A stretch of DNA of 29,864 nt. Origin: Clostridia bacterium (lineage in GTDB: Bacteria > Bacillota > Clostridia > Peptostreptococcales > Anaerovoracaceae). The stretch lies in the NCBI GenBank assembly GCA_900766045.1, contig CAAFTW010000065.1, forward strand, positions 1 to 29,864. Direction: 5' to 3'. The notes under the pieces were generated by a model. The model was not told the DNA's origin and made no database searches. It saw only the letters and a list, made by a program, of their open reading frames with translations. Both the position numbers and the translations under genes were made by a program. Positions 1 through 8,379 of this stretch are shown piece after piece (the first letter of the stretch is position 1; every line of letters starts with the position of its first letter).

Positions 1-89
1 GAAAAGGCTGATGCATTGGTCGAAATGGATTGACCCAAAATGGCGATTTTAATCCGGCTATCTGTGGCGTTTATCGCCCGACGCTAACA
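1..89. mobile_element. Terminus of an IS element (IS21-like), partial
   Basis: Read on the minus strand, this segment starts TGTTAGCG at 89 and runs into a block ending in GGGTCAATCC. A TGT start and terminal motifs of this kind resemble IS21-family ends as I remember them. No transposase is visible because the window ends here. The boundary at 89/90 is placed where the Z1 protein stops matching its family (after TTYIA). The target duplication cannot be checked because the other end is missing. The family is uncertain; that this is foreign sequence joined to a broken gene is much firmer. Confidence 0.45.
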
Positions 90-1084
90 ACTGCAATGTA
101 CGTCGTTTTTGTAAATAGATTTAATATGTTACGTATTGCATTATTAATTGCGGTAGGATCATTATCATCATTATTTGTATTTACAGATGCATTATCGGCT
201 TCGTCATCAATAAGCATCATAGGAAGTTCAATCTGTCCTGTTCCATTCACTAAATTATTGTATTTCAACCAGTCCGCCAGATTATTTAAAATTGTTTTGT
301 TCTTCTTTACTACGAGAAGAATTGGACAATTTACAGTCTCTAAACTGAGATCATTGCTCTTTAATACATTCCTATTGAAATCATATGCTTCAGAAGTAAA
401 CGAAGCTACTTTTTTCTTTGTTCCAAATCTGCCCACACCTACAGCTTTATTTTTAATTGATTTTGAGGTTGTCGGGTCTAAGAAATTATCACTGCGGCGG
501 CCGCAAAATTCTGCGTCAAGTCTCTTTTGTGTCTGCTGGCGTAACACTTCAGGGATTCCAGCTAAAACAATAATTAATTTGTAACCTGCATCAGCAGCTT
601 TATTTGCAATTGCCGTGTAGTTTGCTGTTTTTCCAGACTGTACATCTCCTAGAATAAGTCCCCTAATATGAAATGAGTTTTCTTCTGGATCACCACATTC
701 GTCCAAAATTTCATCAGAAACTTGTCCTAGTTTTGCTGTAACTCTTGGATTCCAATGCTTTATTTGTTCTAAGTATTTTTTATAACGTTCCCAATAAAAC
801 GGATCAATGTCAGCGCGCCGCGAAGCAACCCAAGGATTGTGTCCATTATCTGAATCCGAAAGCATTGTACCGCTGTCCAAAATGACAACTGTAGACGATT
901 TCAAATGGTTCTTTATTGATTCAAATTCTGAGTTAGAAACTTCAATATTCATCATTTTGCTGCTAGCCCTGACTAAATCAGCAGCATTGTTAAACTCCTC
1001 TTCCGTAGGCGGAACATCAGAGTATTTATTATTAATAAAAGTGGAAATCAATCCTTCAAGTGTCTCTACAGTAGTATTAGCCAT
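71..1084 (-). pseudogene. Z1-domain P-loop ATPase of a restriction system, 3' end lost to an IS
   Basis: N-terminal third of a Z1-family protein, a superfamily II helicase-like ATPase found in restriction-modification loci with MORC/MutL-type ATPases. Walker A is GDVQSGKT (residues 146-153), followed by a strand and LAGIPEVLRQQTQKR; Walker B is LIDDEAD (about 291-297). Intact relatives are usually around 800-900 residues and continue after this point with a TATPFAN-type motif. Here TTYIA is followed by six unrelated residues and a stop, and the DNA becomes an IS end at 89. The 3' part is outside the window or lost. The start ATG at 1084 has AAAGGAAA upstream and overlaps the end of the GHKL ATPase gene by 8 bases, so translation is probably coupled. 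As seen it cannot be a complete motor. Confidence 0.85.
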
Positions 1085-2546
1085 TGTTTAATATTTCCTT
1101 TCTTATTTTCGCAACTATTTTCTGATGACTGACAAAAGGCTCAATTTCAGACATTTGGTCTATAAACCCCAGCTGTTCTTTTACAGTAGCTTTTTTGGGA
1201 AGCATATTTGTTAAAGCATTCCTGATTTCAGCATCAGAAATTTCATTGTCATTTGCTAAGTATTCATCGTTATTAAGATCGACATATAATTGATTAAGAG
1301 GAAGACTAGTTTCGATTTGCTTAAAGATCGAATTTAAAGCCTTCTCTATATCCGGATTATGCTTTATCAGCTGTTCAATAGCAGGATATTTGCGATTAAT
1401 TTCATAATAGTAGCCCCCATCTCTAGCTTTCATTCTATTCCAAATGTGAATCGTTTTGTCATTTATTTCTCTCTTACCCCGTACAGTATATTTCTTTTTA
1501 CTTTGTAATGCTATTCTTTGAATAATATTTTGAAGATTGGAGCGAACTTCTGCTGGAGGTATTGCGGATGATTTTTTTATATCTAATGTCCATAAGTCAT
1601 CAAGTGTATTAGGTATATCAACTTGTATTCTGGCAAGTTTTGAGAGCTCCCCTTTTCGCTGCATGCGAAACCAAGTACCCCAGACTAACAATCTTTTGTT
1701 TCTATATACATAAAACCCTTGCAGTTTTCGTAGACCTTCTTTTCCACCTAGCTCACTAATTTCGTCTTGTGAGAGTAATGAAATATGCGGAAGAATATAT
1801 GGTCTGACAACAATTTTTGAACCTTGAATAATCAATACCTCATCGTCCATTGGCCGATTACTCTTTTTCACTAAAAAAGGATCTTTTCCTTGGATATAAT
1901 CACCGTTTATGGAAATATTTATCCGATCAAGTCCAGGTTCACCTTTTAAATACCTATGAAAAACGAGTTCAAGATGCTCTCTCACATTGTCTATTTTCCG
2001 CCCCATCGAAGAAGTAAAGTCGATTTCCCCTGCTTTTAAGCGATCCAACTTTTGCCATACAACAAGAGTACCCGATTGTAATTGTAATAACTTCTCGATA
2101 TTAGGGATTTTATCTTGTTCGGCTTTTTCAGTTACATCAAGCAACGACCAATTCCCTGAGGATCTTACATAATCAATATCCCATCTTCTGACGGAAAGAG
2201 TACCATCTTTAATAGATGCTACTGTTAACATTCTGCACTGTGATAAGGATGCAGTTTTGAGGCCTAGACCAAACCTTCCGAGGTCTTGTGAATCCCTGTC
2301 ATCCAGTGGATTTTTGCTTCCATACTGCATCGCTGTAGTTAATTCCACAGAGGACATACCTGCTCCGTCATCTAATATAGAAAGAAACTCTTCATCTATA
2401 GGAAAAAATTCAATATTAATGTTGCATGCCCCTGCTGCAATACTGTTATCGATAATATCAGCTACTGCGGATTCTAAAGAGTACCCTATTGCTCTGGTTG
2501 ATTCTATTAGCGTCGGAGCAAAAGGAGGTAAATTAATTACATTCAT
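1077..2546 (-). CDS. MORC/MutL-like GHKL ATPase of a restriction-modification system
   Basis: 489 residues with a complete N-terminal GHKL (HSP90/MutL/histidine kinase) ATP-binding fold. The N box is ADIIDNSIAAG (29-39), where the usual catalytic Glu position holds Asp. The G1 box is DDGAGM (59-64), and the glycine-rich lid is GRFGLGLKTAS (90-100). The rest matches the S5-like second half and extra C-terminal region of MORC-like ATPases from restriction loci; there is no MutL endonuclease motif. In such systems the ATPase is thought to act as a DNA clamp coupling recognition to restriction; the exact role here is inference. GGAAGGAAT precedes the ATG. It lies 13 bases after the B3-like gene and overlaps the Z1 gene, so it sits in the middle of a four-gene operon. 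Confidence 0.88.
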   Translation of the reverse strand: MNVINLPPFAPTLIESTRAIGYSLESAVADIIDNSIAAGACNINIEFFPIDEEFLSILDDGAGMSSVELTTAMQYGSKNPLDDRDSQDLGRFGLGLKTASLSQCRMLTVASIKDGTLSVRRWDIDYVRSSGNWSLLDVTEKAEQDKIPNIEKLLQLQSGTLVVWQKLDRLKAGEIDFTSSMGRKIDNVREHLELVFHRYLKGEPGLDRINISINGDYIQGKDPFLVKKSNRPMDDEVLIIQGSKIVVRPYILPHISLLSQDEISELGGKEGLRKLQGFYVYRNKRLLVWGTWFRMQRKGELSKLARIQVDIPNTLDDLWTLDIKKSSAIPPAEVRSNLQNIIQRIALQSKKKYTVRGKREINDKTIHIWNRMKARDGGYYYEINRKYPAIEQLIKHNPDIEKALNSIFKQIETSLPLNQLYVDLNNDEYLANDNEISDAEIRNALTNMLPKKATVKEQLGFIDQMSEIEPFVSHQKIVAKIRKEILNNG

Positions 2547-2559
2547 ATTCTATTCCTTC

Positions 2560-3180
2560 CTAATAATTTGCTTCACCGACCCATATCATTTTTAGAGTCC
2601 AAACTTCATAAGTATTCAATGACTTCTCTCCTGTTGTCCTTTGATCAGTTTTTTGTAATGCAAGTGCATTGCTTCCGTACGCTTTCAACAGCTCTTTCGT
2701 AATCATTCCTTTTCGTTCGACATCTTTTGACACATCTGCAATGGGGTTAATCAGGCCTTCACTGACTAATCGCCCTTTCAGCCATCTGCCCAATATCAGT
2801 TCGTCGCCAACAGCAGCAAACTGCTTATTATTATCGCTAGTTGTATGGGCTAAAAATCCAAAGCCGTCATCAGTGACAACGAAAAAAGGAATACCTTTAT
2901 GTGGGTAACCTTCAACCGTTCTTGTTTTTGCTGGAATAGTCACCTGAGTTTCGTACCATTTTCTTGGCTTCCCTTGATTTCTCGGTGCGGCATAACATAC
3001 ATTGATATTCGATTTTGTGTAATGTCGATGATCATCTAAAAATTTATCATTTTCTGATGGTACTTTCAAAGGGATCAGAAAGATGTTTCCAATTTCATGC
3101 TCTTGATAATCTATAACATCGGACATTGGTATTTCGATAATATTTTTAAAGTCATCTGGCACATTATCTCTAACCATCAT
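2560..3180 (-). CDS. B3-like DNA-recognition protein resembling the NgoFVII C-terminal domain, no nuclease domain
   Basis: 206 residues. The core (about 75-160) carries the pattern FFVVTDDGFGFLAHTTSDNN followed by LILGRWLKGRLVSEGLI. I associate this pattern with the C-terminal B3-like DNA-binding domain of NgoFVII/PLD-type restriction endonucleases. Those enzymes have an N-terminal phospholipase-D nuclease domain with HxK motifs. Here there are only about 70 residues before the core, no HxK pair, and just 25 bases between this gene and the methyltransferase stop, so no room for a lost in-frame nuclease. GGAGG sits 7 bases before the ATG; the two adjacent ATGs leave one codon of doubt. Likely the sequence-recognition subunit, with cleavage supplied by a partner. 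The family call is from memory of the motif and could be wrong. Confidence 0.55.
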   Translation of the reverse strand: MMVRDNVPDDFKNIIEIPMSDVIDYQEHEIGNIFLIPLKVPSENDKFLDDHRHYTKSNINVCYAAPRNQGKPRKWYETQVTIPAKTRTVEGYPHKGIPFFVVTDDGFGFLAHTTSDNNKQFAAVGDELILGRWLKGRLVSEGLINPIADVSKDVERKGMITKELLKAYGSNALALQKTDQRTTGEKSLNTYEVWTLKMIWVGEANY

Positions 3181-3205
3181 CGAACAACCTCCAATATCAT
3201 TAAAA

Positions 3206-4252
3206 TCAATCTGCCCATATCGGAGCTACAGATTTATATGGAATACCCGCAAAAGTTTTTAATATAGCTTCGAAAATAATTTTCGCCCCGGCAGGAGGAA
3301 CCGCCATTCCAATCTGCTTTCTTACAGATTCTTTACTTCCAACGAAAATATAATCATCTGGGAATGTTTGAAGCCGAGCTCGTTCTCTGTTTGTTAATGC
3401 TCGTGGTTCATCCCAATGATATACATGTGTACCGCCTCCGCCGGACCCTGTAATTGTATAAGCCGGTTTATTAGGATCCAGTCTGCGGTATACTTGGCTC
3501 AGTTTTGCTCCTTGTACGTTAAGCCTAAGTTCCTCGGGAATATCTGCAGTCCATGCGTTTTCACCAGGTCGTATATATTTAAGCCTTTCTATCACTTTAT
3601 TTGTATGCCTTGTAAGTTCGTTATTTGCAGCATTTGAAGGAATCGGAGGGTGTTCGATTGCATCACGGCATGTTTTCATTTCGTAGTCATCATAACTTGG
3701 GATTTTAAATTCTAGGTTTTGATCCTTGCGAATTCCTACAATTATCATCCTATGTCTTGCTTGAGGAACACCATATCTTTCAAAATAATACAAATTTGGA
3801 AAAAGGTCATATCCAGCTTTTATCATATCATTTTGAATTACTTTGAGTGCTTTTCCAGAATTTGCGCTACGAATTCCCGAAACATTTTCAAACATAAACC
3901 AATAAGGGTGAAATTTTTCTAATGCTTTTACTCCATAAGAGTAAAGAGGACCGTAATTCCCATCAAATCCCTTCTGTTCGCCAACAACAGAGAAATCATT
4001 ACAAGGTGCGCCAAATGAAAGCGCATTAATGGAAGAGAGTTTTCTAAAATCAAGTGTATGAACATCTTTGCAGATTACACTATTCGGATCTTGAGGACAT
4101 ATGTTCTTAATATAAGTTTCACATGTGCTTTTATCAAAATCATTAGCCCAAGCATGAATGATTTTCCAATCAGGATCACCGATATCTGCCATTTTAGCAC
4201 CGAGGGCAATTCCTCCTGGTCCACAAAATAATTCACCCATATTAAATATCAT
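3206..4252 (-). CDS. dcm: DNA (cytosine-5-)-methyltransferase
   Basis: 348 residues with all main C5-methyltransferase motifs in order. Motif I is ELFCGPGGIALG (7-18, SAM binding). Motif IV is GAPCNDFS (81-88), with catalytic Cys84 and Asn where PCQ is usual. Motif VI is ENV (122-124), and motif VIII is QARHRMIIVGIR (164-175). Motifs IX-X are RRLDPNKPAYTITG and TNRERARLQTFPDDY with a closing QIGMAVPP. It would methylate cytosine at the site recognised by the system and protect host DNA. The target recognition region (about 185-265) is short. It is first in the operon. AGGAG lies 11 bases before the ATG at 4252; an in-frame ATG at 4240 is an alternative start. It looks fully intact, unlike the Z1 gene downstream. 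The symbol is generic. Confidence 0.93.
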   Translation of the reverse strand: MIFNMGELFCGPGGIALGAKMADIGDPDWKIIHAWANDFDKSTCETYIKNICPQDPNSVICKDVHTLDFRKLSSINALSFGAPCNDFSVVGEQKGFDGNYGPLYSYGVKALEKFHPYWFMFENVSGIRSANSGKALKVIQNDMIKAGYDLFPNLYYFERYGVPQARHRMIIVGIRKDQNLEFKIPSYDDYEMKTCRDAIEHPPIPSNAANNELTRHTNKVIERLKYIRPGENAWTADIPEELRLNVQGAKLSQVYRRLDPNKPAYTITGSGGGGTHVYHWDEPRALTNRERARLQTFPDDYIFVGSKESVRKQIGMAVPPAGAKIIFEAILKTFAGIPYKSVAPIWAD

Positions 4253-4456
4253 GATTTCAACTTCTCCTCTTCTTTATATGTAAAGCCCGAACTTATAAGA
4301 TTATTCTATGCTCATCGGCTGCAACAATATAAATTGCACAACATATAAATAATATCATAAGCAGAATTACATTTCATCCTTTTAAGCACATAAAGAAAAT
4401 TCGGATACAAGTATACACAAAACGGTATATAAAATCACAAGCACAATTGTATTATA

Positions 4457-4942
4457 CTAGCTGGAGCCAGTGAACAGGGAGTTTTCAAGAATCGATGTTT
4501 CCGGACGCGGCGCTTTCACCGCTGAAACCGCCCGCAGACTATTCATTTTCTTATACAGCGCAGTCAGGATTTCCCCTTTTTCCGTGATCTTACTGTCCAG
4601 AACAGCATTTTCATGCGCATAGGAAGCGATCTTATCGATAATGTTATTACAAAGGGTTATCTGGTCAAGAAGTGCATCTGCATCTTCTCCTAACCCGTGC
4701 CCTTCCCGCACAATCCGAAGTCCTTGCTCGATCACTCCGGACATGTAAATCGTGAGAATTTTTCTGGCATCATCTGCATCCAGATGATCGATGTCAACGT
4801 CGTACTGCTCGGGGTTCAGCTTCTCCAGATACCCTTTCAGCCTTGCGTTTACTATTTGTTCGTAAATTCCTTCAGGAAGTGTCTTTTCCATTGCCTTCAC
4901 CGTTATTTCAAATAAATTACGATCTTGCTGCTGTGTTAACAA
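4457..4942 (-). pseudogene. N-terminal stump of a PLD/DEAD-box helicase/DUF3427-family protein
   Basis: 161 residues matching the N-terminal leader of large defence-associated helicases that combine a PLD nuclease-like domain, a DEAD/DEAH helicase and DUF3427. Recognisable parts are an opening helix EGIYEQIVNARLKGYLEKL, the middle DADDARKILTIYMSGVIEQGLR, LLDQITLCNNIIDKIA, and the hinge RPETSILENSLFTGSS. In relatives the LFTGS hinge leads into the PLD domain (EPQM-type residues). Here a TAG follows within one codon and the DNA switches to the AT-rich island. The downstream remainder (normally over 800 residues) is absent. The frame opens at TTG 4942, where GGGAG touches the start, so the true start is uncertain; ATG 4891 is possible. 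Base composition matches the chromosome to the right. Confidence 0.7.
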
Positions 4943-5030
4943 CTCCCATCTATTTTACCAGCGTACCCCTGCCCGGGTAAACTGCCATGTGGAAATTTAC
5001 TGAACATTTTTCTTTTCATTTATCTGCGGG

Positions 5031-5036
5031 TATAAT
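5031..5036 (+). promoter_or_regulatory. -10 box for the DUF1232 gene
   Basis: A perfect TATAAT lies 38 bases before the DUF1232 start. Only a T-rich stretch, no clear -35, is seen at the right distance. Confidence 0.45.
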
Positions 5037-5074
5037 AGTGAGTAAGAGAGACGACAGAAAGGGGCAGAATTGGC

Positions 5075-5827
5075 ATGATGGGCAGAAACTTAAAGGAGCA
5101 TCAAACAGAGAAGCGCAGCAGCCGCCGGGTGAATATGGATTTTCGGAGTTACCCGAAGGTGAAGGTCCGCCGTCATGGAAAGGCTGAAATCGGCGCAGAT
5201 CCTGTGCATAAGAAAAAGCGCGTCTCTTTCCATCTGCAGGCACCGAAACTTCCGAAAATGCCGACACTCCCGGAACTTCACTCCCTGACTAGAGAGCAGC
5301 TCCGCAGAAAGGCGGAGGACTTTGTGAAGCCATATAAAAAGGAAGCGGAGGATATCGTCAATCATAAAGAATCGATGGAAGGCCTCCTCCTCAAGGCCGA
5401 CCAGAAACTGAAGGAAATCCCGAAATACGGCCGCAAGATCGCCTACATTCCGGAAATGACGCTGCTTCTGAAAAGCTGGATCACGCGGGAATACACGGAC
5501 ATCGGTCTGCCCCAGCTGATCCTGATCATCGCCGCCCTGCTCTACTTTGTCTCGCCCCTGAACATTATCCCGGACAGCATCCCGGGCCTGGGCATCCTGG
5601 ACGACGCCCTCGTTGCCGGCTTCATCATGAAATGGTGCCAGAATGACATCGATAAGTACATGAAATGGCTGAAAAAACAGCGTAAGGACGGAAACTCAGA
5701 TGGACAAAATAAAACCGGCAGGGAGTCAGACGCGGAAGCCTCCGACCATGAGAAAATTCTGCCGGGCAGTGAACCATCCCCTTCCTCTCAGAAAAGCGGC
5801 TCGGAAACAACGGATGAAGCCAGTTAA
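5075..5827 (+). CDS. DUF1232 (YkvA-like) membrane protein
   Basis: 250 residues. The diagnostic DUF1232 motif is at 145-185: a hydrophobic segment PQLILIIAALLYFVSPLNIIP, then DSIPGLGILDDALVAGF. This family is typically a small integral membrane domain of unknown biochemical role. The N-terminal 60 residues are rich in Lys and Arg. The stretch from 75 to 125 is helical and charged, possibly coiled coil. The last 50 residues are acidic, Ser-rich and low-complexity. AAGGGG lies 10 bases before the first of two adjacent ATGs. It is monocistronic, read from a TATAAT at 5031 and followed by a bidirectional terminator. The family is confident; the function is unknown. Confidence 0.85.
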   Translation: MMGRNLKEHQTEKRSSRRVNMDFRSYPKVKVRRHGKAEIGADPVHKKKRVSFHLQAPKLPKMPTLPELHSLTREQLRRKAEDFVKPYKKEAEDIVNHKESMEGLLLKADQKLKEIPKYGRKIAYIPEMTLLLKSWITREYTDIGLPQLILIIAALLYFVSPLNIIPDSIPGLGILDDALVAGFIMKWCQNDIDKYMKWLKKQRKDGNSDGQNKTGRESDAEASDHEKILPGSEPSPSSQKSGSETTDEAS

Positions 5828-5836
5828 ATGAAAAGG

Positions 5837-5881
5837 AGGCAGCTGCACCGCGTTCTTCCGCAGAGCCGGGTGCGGCTGCCT
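5837..5881. terminator. Bidirectional terminator between DUF1232 and alkD
   Basis: Stem AGGCAGC-T-GCACC with GGTGC-G-GCTGCCT, about 12 pairs with one mismatch. It is followed by TTTG on the plus strand and CCTTTTC on the minus strand, and lies between two convergent genes. Confidence 0.65.
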
Positions 5882-5918
5882 TTGTATCTCCTGTAAACTC
5901 AGCCTGGAAGAATCTGCA

Positions 5919-6590
5919 TCAGATGTATTTCGACCCCTCCCGGATGCTGAGCGGCGCCATTTCACTGCGGTATTCTCTGATGAATTCTCTCACCCAGTCC
6001 GGGTTCGTCTTGGAATAGTCACGGAGGGCCCAGCCTATGGCCTTGTTGATAAAGAATTCTTTACTCCCGAAATTGTTTACGAGAATCGATTTAAGTAAAT
6101 CTGTATTTGTATTTTCTTTCCTTCCTCTCTGATGGTCGATGGCGGCCCGGCGGACCCAGAAATCGGGATCTTTCGACCATTTCAGCATGAGCTGGTCGAC
6201 CTCCGGATTTGGAAATTCAATGTTTCCGATGATTTCATCCAGGGAGGCCACCGTATCCCACCACTGTTTGGAGCGAAGGTATTTTTCCAGATGCGGTATG
6301 TCCGATACCATCAGATACGGATGCAGGCGGAAGAGATAATCCGTCACAAAGTACTGCATCTCCCTGTGTTCATCGCTCCAGTAGAGGTCCAGAAGCTCCC
6401 AGTTTATTTCTTTTTTCTTCTTTTCCTCTTTTAGAATCTCTTGATAGCAGGCTCTTCTGGCTGCGGCCTTGATGCCGTAGAAAACGAACTGATTTCGCAT
6501 ATAGGCAGCCATATGAACAGCGTCATCAGGATTCGCGGCCGCGCGGAAGTTCTCGTCGAGCTCTTGGCATATTTGTTTTGTCCCGGTCAT
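5919..6590 (-). CDS. alkD: DNA alkylation repair protein, AlkD-type HEAT-repeat glycosylase
   Basis: 223 residues. The sequence follows AlkD: YMRNQFVFYGIKAAARR near 30-46, WELLDLYWSDEHREMQYFVTDYL near 65-85, WWDTVASLDEIIG near 108-120, FWVRRAAIDHQRG near 142-154, then FFINKAIGWALRDYSKTNPDWV near 180-200. These are the tandem HEAT-like helices that bind DNA and release N3- and N7-alkylated purines. The conserved WWD Asp and the WVRR Arg are present. Length matches the family. AAAGGGA lies upstream of the ATG. It is last in a minus-strand cluster, 32 bases after the membrane-protein gene, so probably co-transcribed with the phospholipase-like gene; the functional link is not obvious. Confidence 0.9.
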   Translation of the reverse strand: MTGTKQICQELDENFRAAANPDDAVHMAAYMRNQFVFYGIKAAARRACYQEILKEEKKKKEINWELLDLYWSDEHREMQYFVTDYLFRLHPYLMVSDIPHLEKYLRSKQWWDTVASLDEIIGNIEFPNPEVDQLMLKWSKDPDFWVRRAAIDHQRGRKENTNTDLLKSILVNNFGSKEFFINKAIGWALRDYSKTNPDWVREFIREYRSEMAPLSIREGSKYI

Positions 6591-6622
6591 GGTGGTTCCC
6601 TTTCTATATGGTAAAGTTCTGA

Positions 6623-7204
6623 CTATTTCCTGCTGCTGACCAGCATGACGATGACCATAAGGGCCATGCTGACGGCCTCGGTAATCAGCGGAATCATGGC
6701 GGCGTAGAAGGCCCGGTCCTCCTGCATGCGGTAATAGGCGACGTAGAGAACCATGCTGATGATATACGCCGCGGCGATCACGATGGTCATGGCGGCGGCC
6801 TGCGGGCTGCGGAAGACGGCGGCTCCTGTCAGGGCGCTGACGGCATTGAGTTCCAGCGCGGCCCAGCCGGTGATCAGGACCAGTTCCGTGGTCACGATGC
6901 GGTGAAAGACCTTGGTCGTCAAAAGCAGCATGACAAGGTATAACACGACTGCCGCAAACAGGATCAGCCTTCCGCTGACCTTCCGGCCGGCCTCACCGGG
7001 AAGATGATTGGATCCGCTGAGAGAGAGAATCATGCCGGTGACGCCGCAGACTGCGGTGATCAGGAGCAGAGCTCCATTCAGGCCGGAAACGCGGCTGACC
7101 GTGACGCCTGGACGGTAGGAGATGCTCCACCAGATCAGGTAGAAGACGCAGCAGACGACCAGAAGAATCTGGCCGGTTAAGAGTTTCTGAAAAGGGCTGT
7201 TCAT
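6623..7204 (-). CDS. Integral membrane protein of unknown function
   Basis: 193 residues with about six hydrophobic segments (near 9-27, 43-63, 78-96, 104-126, 136-157, 167-189) separated by short polar loops. I do not recognise a family; the spacing is that of a small six-helix membrane protein. Its ATG overlaps the stop of the upstream zinc-phospholipase-like gene in an ATGA arrangement (7201-7204), so the two are translationally coupled and their products may work together at the membrane. It is followed by alkD after 32 bases. Confidence 0.75.
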   Translation of the reverse strand: MNSPFQKLLTGQILLVVCCVFYLIWWSISYRPGVTVSRVSGLNGALLLITAVCGVTGMILSLSGSNHLPGEAGRKVSGRLILFAAVVLYLVMLLLTTKVFHRIVTTELVLITGWAALELNAVSALTGAAVFRSPQAAAMTIVIAAAYIISMVLYVAYYRMQEDRAFYAAMIPLITEAVSMALMVIVMLVSSRK

Positions 7205-8100
7205 TCTGTGTCCACCGCCCCTTCAGAGCCTTCAGCCCCGGCGTATGCAGGCTCTGATGTTTCTGAACCTTCATCCGGTCTTTCGCTGTCAGCATCTTCT
7301 GTGAGCGCGCCGTCAAAGTTATAATCGAAGATCGGATCGGCCTCACTTTCCCCCTCTTTCCAGTTGAGGAACTGGCTGATGAAGCTGACGGCACGGCTGC
7401 AGCCGGTCTGATACAGCTCCATCAGTGTTTCATTGCTCTTCTCGCAAGCCGGATTTCCGTCCGGATTGATGATCATGCCGTGCAGCTGTGGGTAGACGCC
7501 GCCGATGTGCATGAGCAGGTAGAGAAAATTTCTCTTGACTGGATTCTTGCAGAGGAGAATACGGTTTTCTTTTACCATATCAATCAGGGAACGGAGAATT
7601 TCTTCCTCTGAAACACCCGGGTAAAACGGCGCGATCACTCTGGCATTGAAGGTGGACGGATGGATGTGGCGGGTCAGAGAATGCCTTACCGGATTCAGTC
7701 CGTCCTTCAGCATCAGATAACGGTCGAACTCCCCTTCGATCTCGGTATGCTGAAGATCGGTTGTATCGGTCAGTTCATTCACATAGCCGTGGCAGCTGAC
7801 GTCCAGGGCAAAATGCGCCAGCAGGCCGTAAATATAGGCAAGGGAGGCATCTTTATGGAAGCTCTCGTCCAGCTTTTCCGAGCAGCGGCTGAAGAACTTC
7901 CTTCCCGATTCCTGATGCAGGAGATTTCCGATTTTATTCACCCCGTTTGGATGGAGGGCGTCGTAATAGAATAAAATATCCGGGCCGTGAAGACCGGCCT
8001 GGTAAAGATGAAGATTTTCTTTGATGATTTCCCGCTCCTGCGGATTGAGCCGGCTGATGATCTCTTTTCCCAGCCGGCAGTGTGCATAGGTTGAAGGCAT
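7201..8100 (-). CDS. Zinc-dependent phospholipase C-like protein
   Basis: 299 residues from the chosen start. The family pattern is clear: MPSTYAHCRLG at the N-terminus, AGLHGPDILFYY (about 33-44), a metal-site helix AYIYGLLAHFALDVSCHGYVN (about 85-105), and HTEIEGEFDRYLMLKDG (about 115-131). These His, Asp and Glu residues correspond to the zinc ligands of bacterial phospholipase C/P1 nuclease-fold proteins. No signal peptide is seen, so it may act in the cytoplasm; substrate unknown. The last 45 residues are acidic and low-complexity. An upstream ATG at 8169 would add 23 unusual residues, but GAGAGG sits 8 bases before the ATG at 8100, which also restores the family N-terminus. First gene of the operon with the membrane protein and alkD. 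Confidence 0.82.
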   Translation of the reverse strand: MPSTYAHCRLGKEIISRLNPQEREIIKENLHLYQAGLHGPDILFYYDALHPNGVNKIGNLLHQESGRKFFSRCSEKLDESFHKDASLAYIYGLLAHFALDVSCHGYVNELTDTTDLQHTEIEGEFDRYLMLKDGLNPVRHSLTRHIHPSTFNARVIAPFYPGVSEEEILRSLIDMVKENRILLCKNPVKRNFLYLLMHIGGVYPQLHGMIINPDGNPACEKSNETLMELYQTGCSRAVSFISQFLNWKEGESEADPIFDYNFDGALTEDADSERPDEGSETSEPAYAGAEGSEGAVDTE

Positions 8101-8270
8101 GGTGTTTACCTCTCTTTCTGTTTGGTTTGACCGTGTCTGCAGATGAAGCAGACGTTGTGGCGTGATCAATTGCGGGATGGACTCTGTGATGCCTTTCGGA
8201 ATGCAGTACGGAATCCATTCCGGTCAGGCGCCCGTAAGTGCTTCTGTGGTCACACCCGGTTTACTTCTCT

Positions 8271-8299
8271 ATTGTAATTCCCTGTAGAACAGAACGCAA
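8271..8299 (-). promoter_or_regulatory. Candidate promoter of the phospholipase-like operon
   Basis: On the minus strand a weak -35 TTGCGT (8294-8299) and -10 TACAAT (8271-8276) are separated by 17 bases. The start would be near 8264, leaving a leader of about 160 bases. Confidence 0.3.
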
Positions 8300-8379
8300 A
8301 TGTGATCGGGCCAGAGATGGTGTCAAGCGCTAGTGAGATGCTATGTTGACAGATCTCCAGCCTGTTTACTGTGAGCTGT

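Noticed and set aside
4253..4456. Searched for a S-box, T-box or other riboswitch ahead of the methyltransferase
   Set aside because: AT-rich with several loose -10-like boxes but no clear -35/-10 pair and no conserved RNA core seen.
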